Below are positions 58,045 to 64,000 of a stretch of 64,000 nt of DNA, piece after piece. The DNA is from Domibacillus antri (GTDB taxonomy: Bacteria; Bacillota; Bacilli; Bacillales; Domibacillaceae), in contig NZ_MSDU01000014.1 of assembly GCF_001936625.1 (NCBI RefSeq), forward strand, positions 1 to 64,000. The letters are read 5' to 3'. Within the stretch, counting starts at the first letter, position 1. Every line of letters starts with the position of its first letter. The notes under the pieces are model-generated. The model worked only from the letters and a program-made list of their open reading frames with translations. It made no database searches and had not been told where the DNA came from. Made by a program: the position numbers and the translations under genes.

Positions 58045-60090
58045 TTATTTAATGAGCGCGTTGCAGTCGACGATAAGCGCTACCTGCCCATCGCCTAAAA
58101 TGGTCGCACCGGAAATCGCAAAGACATTTGTTAAATAGTTACCAAGTGATTTCAATACGACTTCCTGCTGGCCGATAAACGAGTCAACAACGAGACCTGC
58201 CATTTTTTCCCCTTTTCTCACGATGACAATGGAATAGAACCGGTCATCATCTTCCTGATGAGGAACTGAGAAAATATCTTCTAGGAAAAGAAGCGGTACA
58301 ACTTTTCCACGGAAATCAATTACCTGCTGGTTATGAGCGTTCAACACTTCTTCTTTCTTCACAATCGCTGTTTCGATAATGGATGAAAGCGGAATCGCAT
58401 ACTTTTCTTTTTCAATTTCAACAAGCATGACGGAAATGATGGACAGCGTTAATGGCAGCTGAATTAAGAACGTCGAACCAACGCCTTCAACGGAATCAAT
58501 GGTAATGGAACCGCCGAGTGATTCAATTGTCGTTTTGACAACATCCAGTCCGACTCCGCGTCCGGACAAATCAGAGATCACATCCGCTGTTGAAAAACCG
58601 GAGGCCATAATCAGCTCAAATATTTGCCGGTCATCAAGTGTCAGTGCCTGATCTTCGGTCACGATCCCTTTATCCAATGCTTTTTTCAAAACTTTATCTT
58701 TATTTATCCCCGCACCGTCATCTTCAATTTCTATGAAGACGTGATTACCGCTATGGTAAGCTTTTAATTTAATGGTTCCTACAGCCGGCTTTCCCTTTGC
58801 GGTGCGTTCCTCCGGCATCTCAATCCCATGATCTCCCGCATTTCGGATTAAATGAACAAGCGGATCACCAATTTCATCAATCACCGTGCGGTCAAGCTCG
58901 GTTTCCGCCCCGATGATTTCCAGATTGATTTGCTTATTCAAGTCTCTCGACAGCTGACGGACTAATTTCGGGAACCGGTTAAAGACCGTTTCTACCGGAA
59001 CCATGCGCATGTTTAAAATGATATTTTGCAAATCACCGGAAATACGCGACATGCGTTCAACTGTCTCATTCAGTTCAGAATGATTTAATTCGCCCGAAAT
59101 GGATTCAAGACGGCCCCTGTCAATGACAAGCTCTTCAAATAAGTTCATTAAAATATCCAGACGCTCAATATTCACTCGGATCGTCTTGTTGGAGACAGCC
59201 TGTTTTGAACCTTTGTTCTCTTCCCCTTTTTTCTCCGCAGGCTTCACTTCGACCTGCTTCGCTGCCGGTTGTTTTTGCTGTTCAGCTGAACCTTCCACCG
59301 GCGCTTCGGTTTGCTGTTCCGGTGAAGGAACTGCAGACTGAATAATTTCCGTCACCGTCACTTGCTCGACTTCTGATACTTTTTTCACTTTCTCTTCAAT
59401 ATCTTCTGCCGGCTCCTTCGTTACAAGCGTCACGGTGAATTGTTCATCGAACTTTTCTTCTTCCAGCTGGTCAGAAGACGGAACGGATTTAATCACTTCA
59501 CCACATTTTTCAAGTACTTCGAATACCATAAAAACCCGCGCTGCTTTTAAAACGCAATCAGCACGAAGAGAAACCGCCACTTCAAAACAGCTGAACCCCT
59601 GTTCTTTTGACTGTTCCATTACGGTGCGTTCAAATTCATCATATTGAAGATTATGTTCCGTTACAGGTGCAGGTGGTTGTTCAGACGGGACTGATAGGGA
59701 TGATACTGGCTCGCCCTGTTCAATTTGGAGAAGTTTTGTCACAACATCTGTTACGTCGCGCTTTCCATCTCCGCCGGCTGAAATATCAAGCACCATCGCT
59801 TCAAGATCATCAACAGAGGAAAAAACAGTATCCATAATTTCTAATGTGACCGATATTTTATGGTTTCGAATCGCATCAAGCACGTTTTCCAATTTGTGCG
59901 TTAAGTTCGCAAGGTCTTCATAGCCCATCGTTGCAGACATGCCTTTCAACGTATGAGCAGAGCGAAATACTTCATTAACAATATCAATATTTGTTGGATC
60001 TTTTTCAAGCTCCAGTAAATGCTCGTTCATTGCTTGCAAGTGTTCTTTACTTTCATCAATAAAAATTTCCAGGTACTGATTCGTATCCAT
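58045..60090 (-). CDS. cheA: CheA, chemotaxis sensor histidine kinase
   Basis: CheA phosphorylates CheY and CheB in response to receptors. The 681-residue protein has the P1 domain with phosphorylated His46 (FRSAHTLKGM), P2, a Pro/Glu/Lys-rich linker (about residues 255-300), the dimerisation domain, the ATP-binding domain (LIRNAGDHGIE; EIEDDGAGIN; SGRGVGLDVVK) and the CheW-like P5 domain. B. subtilis CheA has 672 residues. It lies six bases after cheB. Confidence 0.97.
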   Translation of the reverse strand: MDTNQYLEIFIDESKEHLQAMNEHLLELEKDPTNIDIVNEVFRSAHTLKGMSATMGYEDLANLTHKLENVLDAIRNHKISVTLEIMDTVFSSVDDLEAMVLDISAGGDGKRDVTDVVTKLLQIEQGEPVSSLSVPSEQPPAPVTEHNLQYDEFERTVMEQSKEQGFSCFEVAVSLRADCVLKAARVFMVFEVLEKCGEVIKSVPSSDQLEEEKFDEQFTVTLVTKEPAEDIEEKVKKVSEVEQVTVTEIIQSAVPSPEQQTEAPVEGSAEQQKQPAAKQVEVKPAEKKGEENKGSKQAVSNKTIRVNIERLDILMNLFEELVIDRGRLESISGELNHSELNETVERMSRISGDLQNIILNMRMVPVETVFNRFPKLVRQLSRDLNKQINLEIIGAETELDRTVIDEIGDPLVHLIRNAGDHGIEMPEERTAKGKPAVGTIKLKAYHSGNHVFIEIEDDGAGINKDKVLKKALDKGIVTEDQALTLDDRQIFELIMASGFSTADVISDLSGRGVGLDVVKTTIESLGGSITIDSVEGVGSTFLIQLPLTLSIISVMLVEIEKEKYAIPLSSIIETAIVKKEEVLNAHNQQVIDFRGKVVPLLFLEDIFSVPHQEDDDRFYSIVIVRKGEKMAGLVVDSFIGQQEVVLKSLGNYLTNVFAISGATILGDGQVALIVDCNALIK

Positions 60091-60096
60091 CCGTCT

Positions 60097-61188
60097 TCAC
60101 CTCTTATCATATACGTGCTTTACAATGGTTAATGCAATTTCATCAACCGGCACAACATCATCAACAAGATGCGTGGCAACAGCAGCTTTTGGCATTCCAT
60201 AAACGACACATGTTTCTTTAGCTTCTGCAATGGCTTTAACAGGGCCGGCTTCTTTCAACTTGATCAATCCTTCTGCGCCGTCCGCTCCCATACCGGTCAT
60301 AATCACGGCTATTTTATCAAATTCATTGATCTCTGCTGCCGAACGGAACGTCACATTGGCGGCCGGACGATGTCCTCCTTCCGGCTCGGTTTGATCGAGT
60401 GAGGCAACAATAGAGGTACCCGTCTTTCTTAGTTTCAAATGGCAGCCGCCTGGGGCAATATAGGCAGTGCCTTTTTTCAAAACTTCGCCGTCCTGCGCTT
60501 CTTTGACACGAATTTCAGATAAAGAATCAAGCCGGTCCGCAAGCGATTTCGTAAAGCCCGGAGGCATATGCTGCACAACAACGACCGGTGCAGCAAGGGA
60601 GGCCGGCAGTTTCGTTATGACATGCTGCAGGGCGCGCGGACCTCCTGTTGATGTGGCGATCAGGACGAGCTTGCCCATCTTTTTATAACGCGCGGCCGAC
60701 GCCATGCGATCTCCCGGTTCTGGATTGCTTCTTGTCGGAGGGACAATGACTGAAGGTTTTGCAGCCAGCGCCGGCTGCATAGTGATATTTGCTTTTGAAG
60801 CGGCGAGTACCTTTTCAATCAGTACATCTTTGATTTTGTGAAGATCAAGCGAAATTGTTCCAGAAGGCTTGGCAATAAAATCAACCGCACCCATTTCAAT
60901 CGCTTTTAATGTGGTTTCCGTCCCTTCTTTCGTCAAGCTCGACAGCATTACGACAGGGCACGGCTGCTTTTCCATGATGATTTTCAGCGCCTGCAGCCCA
61001 TCCATTTCAGGCATCTCAACATCAAGCGTGATAACATCCGGCTTTAACTCTATCGCTTTTTTTACAGCATCATGCCCGTTTCGCGCAAATGCGACGACTT
61101 CCAGCTCCGGATGCTCAATTAAAAACTCGGAAATCAGCTTTCTCATAAAAGCAGAATCATCCACAACAAGAATTTTTTTTGATCTCAT
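60097..61188 (-). CDS. cheB: CheB, chemoreceptor methylesterase / response regulator
   Basis: CheB removes methyl groups from chemoreceptors when phosphorylated. The 363-residue protein has a receiver domain with phospho-acceptor Asp in VITLDVEMPEMDGL and a C-terminal esterase with the triad in IATSTGGPRAL (Ser), VVQHMPPGFT (His) and MTGMGADGAEG (Asp). Its start overlaps the flhG stop by four bases. Confidence 0.97.
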   Translation of the reverse strand: MRSKKILVVDDSAFMRKLISEFLIEHPELEVVAFARNGHDAVKKAIELKPDVITLDVEMPEMDGLQALKIIMEKQPCPVVMLSSLTKEGTETTLKAIEMGAVDFIAKPSGTISLDLHKIKDVLIEKVLAASKANITMQPALAAKPSVIVPPTRSNPEPGDRMASAARYKKMGKLVLIATSTGGPRALQHVITKLPASLAAPVVVVQHMPPGFTKSLADRLDSLSEIRVKEAQDGEVLKKGTAYIAPGGCHLKLRKTGTSIVASLDQTEPEGGHRPAANVTFRSAAEINEFDKIAVIMTGMGADGAEGLIKLKEAGPVKAIAEAKETCVVYGMPKAAVATHLVDDVVPVDEIALTIVKHVYDKR

Positions 61189-62078
61189 CGGCTGTCCCTT
61201 CTTTCTGTAAAAAAGCGCCGCAGCTTATCAATGAAGCCTGATGTTTTTTGTTCGTCTTTTACAGGTACGCCTGCATACTTTTTCACGATGATGTCAAATG
61301 CGGTCGAAATACGCGCTTCCGGAAAAGCAATCATAAAAGGCTGCCCAGCTTTAACGGATTTGCGAACAGCAGGATCATCCGGCAATGAGCCGAGAATGAT
61401 CGGGCTTACACGCAAAAATGCTTCCATCGTCTGCTTAAGGCGTTCAGCCGTCTGAAAGCCTTCCTCCTCTGTTTCAGCCCTATTACATAGAAGAAAGAAC
61501 TGCTTTTCTTCATCCCGTAAAAAAATAAACTTCATCATGGAATAAGCATCAGTCATAGCAGTCGGTTCCGGAGTGGATACTGTCAGCACCGCTTCCGCCG
61601 CAAGTAAAATATTCAAGCTTTCTTTTGATGCTCCCGCTCCCATATCAAACAAAATATAGTCATAGTCATCAACCAGCTGTTCAAGAGCTTGTATCCACTT
61701 TTCGGTGTACGTTTCATCCCATTCAAATAACTGCGCGGCCGCCGACCCGCCGTGAATAAATAAAATCCCTTCAGGCCCGGAATTAATCAAATCTGTGAGC
61801 GGCACACCTTTCGTAAAAAACTCCGCAATGGAATGTCCGGGATCCTTACTAATTAAATGATAAATATTACCCATGCCAATGTCCATATCAAATAATAAAA
61901 CTTTTTTATTCATTCTGGCGAGCCCGATCGCGAGGTTGACGGAAATGTTCGTCTTTCCGACGCCGCCTTTTCCGCTTACAATCGCTAATGTTTTCGCACG
62001 CCTTTTCTTCAGCGGCTCTACCGCGGCCGTTTTTTGCATCAGTTTTTTTCTGAGTGATGCGGCTTGATCGTTCATCAT
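61185..62078 (-). CDS. flhG: FlhG (YlxH), MinD-like ATPase for flagellar placement
   Basis: FlhG sets flagellum number and position and stimulates the FlhF GTPase. The 297-residue ParA/MinD-type ATPase has the deviant Walker motif KGGVGKT at residues 37-43 and LLFDMDIGMGN, YILFDMGAGAS. The N-terminal 20 residues carry the conserved DQAASLRKKL segment that activates FlhF in Bacillus. The start overlaps the flhF stop by four bases (ATGA). Confidence 0.96.
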   Translation of the reverse strand: MMNDQAASLRKKLMQKTAAVEPLKKRRAKTLAIVSGKGGVGKTNISVNLAIGLARMNKKVLLFDMDIGMGNIYHLISKDPGHSIAEFFTKGVPLTDLINSGPEGILFIHGGSAAAQLFEWDETYTEKWIQALEQLVDDYDYILFDMGAGASKESLNILLAAEAVLTVSTPEPTAMTDAYSMMKFIFLRDEEKQFFLLCNRAETEEEGFQTAERLKQTMEAFLRVSPIILGSLPDDPAVRKSVKAGQPFMIAFPEARISTAFDIIVKKYAGVPVKDEQKTSGFIDKLRRFFTERRDSR

Positions 62079-63187
62079 CTTGTTTCCTCAAATAAAGATT
62101 GAATAATACGTTCCGGAGTTGTTTCAGAAAGATCATCTGGTACATTTTGACCATTTGCAATAAAGGATATTCCTACTTTATAAGTATACATCAAATTAAC
62201 AATTGTGCCTTTAGTTTTTGTTTCATCCACTTTTGTAAAAATAAATCCATCGAGCTGTATAGATGTAAAGTTCTCAATGACTTCTTCTAAATCCTCCTGT
62301 TTCGATGCTGCGCTCAAAACAAGATAATAAAGAGACTGTACCGTTTTTTTCAACATCAGTGCCTGCAAATCTTCCACGTACTGTTTTTCGCGATAATTAC
62401 GCCCAGCTGTATCGATGAACACTACATCATAATCCGCCAGATCGGCAAATGCCTTTTCCATATCACTTCTTGAATAGGCAATTTTAAATGGCGCATCCAG
62501 AAGTCCCGCATACGTCTTTAACTGCTCAATAGCAGCGATTCGATACGTATCCGTTGTAATAAACGCCACCTTTTCGCCTTTCTCAAGTACTTTTTTCGAG
62601 GCGAGCTTTGCAAGCGTCGTCGTCTTACCGACACCGGTCGGCCCAAGGAGATGAATATACTTTGCCGGTTCTGGCCCCGCTGTACGGCATGAAGACAGAC
62701 AGTCTATTAAACATTCAATGGCCCAATCACGAACCTTTCTATCATCTGCCCGATGGCGCTCTTCCCGCCATTTTTCCAGAAGATGATCGCCTGTCAGCTG
62801 CAGCAGTTCCTCGGATAAACCTTGCCGTTTCAACTGCTCAAGAACCGGCTGCAATGGTTCCGGATACAAAAAATCGGCCTGTTTTGTTTCTTTCAACTGG
62901 CGGATCATTTGTTTCATTTCCTGCATATCTTTTTTTAATTCATCAGACAGCGGTGTATGCTGTTTAATTGTGACCGGCTCCGGCTTTCTTTCAATTGTCC
63001 GTTCTATCATTTCCGCATTCGGATCAATCGCCGCAACGACTTCTATATTTTTTTTCCTAAATAGGCCTAAGACTCCGCCTTTATATACCGTTTTTGACTG
63101 TAATATAACGGCTTGCGGGCCGAGTTCAGCCCGCACTTTTTTCATCACTTCCGGCATAGAAGGCGCCATATACTTTTTCATTTTCAT
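62075..63187 (-). CDS. flhF: FlhF, SRP-type GTPase for flagellar placement
   Basis: FlhF is the third SRP GTPase with Ffh and FtsY and localises the first flagellar proteins. The 370-residue protein has a basic N-terminal domain, then the NG domain: LLGPTGVGKTTTLAKLAS (G1), DTYRIAAIEQLKTYA, FIDTAGRNYREK (G3) and FTKVDETKTKG (G4). The start overlaps the flhA stop by four bases. FlhG is directly downstream. Confidence 0.97.
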   Translation of the reverse strand: MKMKKYMAPSMPEVMKKVRAELGPQAVILQSKTVYKGGVLGLFRKKNIEVVAAIDPNAEMIERTIERKPEPVTIKQHTPLSDELKKDMQEMKQMIRQLKETKQADFLYPEPLQPVLEQLKRQGLSEELLQLTGDHLLEKWREERHRADDRKVRDWAIECLIDCLSSCRTAGPEPAKYIHLLGPTGVGKTTTLAKLASKKVLEKGEKVAFITTDTYRIAAIEQLKTYAGLLDAPFKIAYSRSDMEKAFADLADYDVVFIDTAGRNYREKQYVEDLQALMLKKTVQSLYYLVLSAASKQEDLEEVIENFTSIQLDGFIFTKVDETKTKGTIVNLMYTYKVGISFIANGQNVPDDLSETTPERIIQSLFEETR

Positions 63188-64000
63188 TCGATCGTCACCA
63201 CTCCTGTACTCTGTACTTCTACACTTGGCTCAAGCTCGTTATAGGATAAAACAGGAATTTGCGGGAAATAGCGTTCAAGGAGCTGTCTCACATACATGCG
63301 GATGGCCGGCGAACAAAGAATAACCGGTGATTGCTGCATAAACGATGCCTGCTCCACCTGCTGGGCAGTCGCTTCTAAAATACGCTGTGACTCATTCGGA
63401 TCGATGGACAAATAATTGCCGTGTTCTGTCTGCTGTACACCGTCTGCAATAAGTTTTTCAATTTGTCCGGACAAAGTAATGACATGAAGTGAACCGGTAT
63501 CATCCGCAAATTGCATCGTAATTTGACGGGCAAGGGCTTGACGGACATATTCTGTTAATAAATCCGTATCCGATGTCATTTTTCCGAAATCAGCAAGCGT
63601 TTCGAAAATGATCGGCAAGTTGCGGATCGATAAATTTTCCTTCAATAATTTAGCCAAAACTTTTTGCACTTCTCCAACTGAAAGCGGATTTGGGGTCACT
63701 TCATCCACTAAAATCGGATACGATGCTTTTAAATGATCGATGAGCTGCTGTGTTTCCTGGCGGCCCAGCAGTTCGTGTGCGTGCTTCTTAATCGTTTCTG
63801 TTAAATGCGTCGATACAACGCTTGGCGGGTCCACAACGGTATAGCCGAAAATTTCCGCCTGTTCTTTCACATCTTCTGTAATCCATTTTGCCGGCAGACC
63901 AAAAGATGGTTCAATTGTATCAATTCCTTCTACCATATCATCTTCTTCTCCAGGACTCATGGCTAAATAGTGATCGAGAAGAAGCTCGCCTCCCGCCACT
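63184..64000 (-). CDS. flhA: FlhA, flagellar type III secretion gate (C-terminal part)
   Basis: Only the C-terminal 272 or so residues are in the window; the gene continues beyond 64000. This is the cytoplasmic domain that docks chaperone-substrate complexes, including EPSFGLPAKWI, GYTVVDPPSVVSTHL, LLGRQETQQLIDHL and VLSYNELEP. The membrane half is outside the window. The stop overlaps flhF by four bases. Confidence 0.96.
   Translation of the reverse strand, partial: VAGGELLLDHYLAMSPGEEDDMVEGIDTIEPSFGLPAKWITEDVKEQAEIFGYTVVDPPSVVSTHLTETIKKHAHELLGRQETQQLIDHLKASYPILVDEVTPNPLSVGEVQKVLAKLLKENLSIRNLPIIFETLADFGKMTSDTDLLTEYVRQALARQITMQFADDTGSLHVITLSGQIEKLIADGVQQTEHGNYLSIDPNESQRILEATAQQVEQASFMQQSPVILCSPAIRMYVRQLLERYFPQIPVLSYNELEPSVEVQSTGVVTIE

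Overview
The window is a stretch of chromosome from a spore-forming, flagellated member of the Bacillaceae (Firmicutes). Every gene I can support is on the minus strand, so transcription runs from position 64000 towards position 1. Gene order follows the Bacillus subtilis flhA-to-ricA region closely: motility and chemotaxis genes, then the rpsB-to-infB growth genes, then pnp, the dipicolinate and lysine genes, spoIIIE, the ymf cluster, recA, rny, spoVS and miaB. Spore genes (spoVS, dpaAB, spoIIIE) together with fla/che genes and sigD point to a sporulating, motile Bacillus relative. I cannot name the genus from this window.

Layout from high to low coordinates. (1) 64000-54746: the end of the fla/che operon (flhA fragment, flhF, flhG, cheB, cheA, cheW, cheC, cheD), then sigD behind its own terminator and promoter, a small uncharacterised gene and swrB. 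(2) 54600-38568: rpsB, tsf, pyrH, frr, uppS, cdsA, dxr, rseP, proS, polC, covering translation, the UMP kinase step, undecaprenyl, phospholipid and isoprenoid synthesis, regulated proteolysis and the replicative polymerase. (3) 38418-29195: rimP, nusA, rnpM, ylxQ, infB, rbfA, truB, ribF, rpsO, pnp, covering ribosome assembly, transcription elongation, initiation and RNA decay. (4) 29059-22210: mlpA, a 629-bp repeat-bearing spacer, dpaA-dpaB behind a SigK-type promoter, then asd-dapG-dapA. Together these convert aspartyl phosphate to dihydrodipicolinate and, in the mother cell, to dipicolinic acid. (5) 22065-9424: rnjB, spoIIIE, ymfC, ymfF-ymfH-ymfI, ymfJ, ymfK, ymfM, pgsA, cinA. (6) 9097-111: recA with a LexA-type box, rny, ymdB, spoVS, a two-subunit 2-oxoacid:ferredoxin oxidoreductase, miaB and ricA.

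The standout is polC. Its reading frame is split by a 2666-bp group II intron (39974-42639). The 5' end, domain V, domain VI with a bulged branch-point A, and the exon junction can all be read from the sequence. Removing the intron restores an exactly in-frame PolC of 1438 residues. The insertion falls one base after the codons of the catalytic Asp-Ile-Asp-Leu motif, so an essential enzyme depends on splicing. The intron's own maturase gene is broken by two opposite frameshifts (near 41155 and 40290), and its C-terminal HNH endonuclease domain survives only in the shifted frame. Other points of interest are a family of long palindromic repeats between mlpA and dpaA flanked by a 20-bp direct repeat, an IF-2 without its first N-terminal domain, an RNase J2 with two altered metal ligands, a private promoter for sigD, and many UUG start codons. 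No tRNA, rRNA or CRISPR array was seen.
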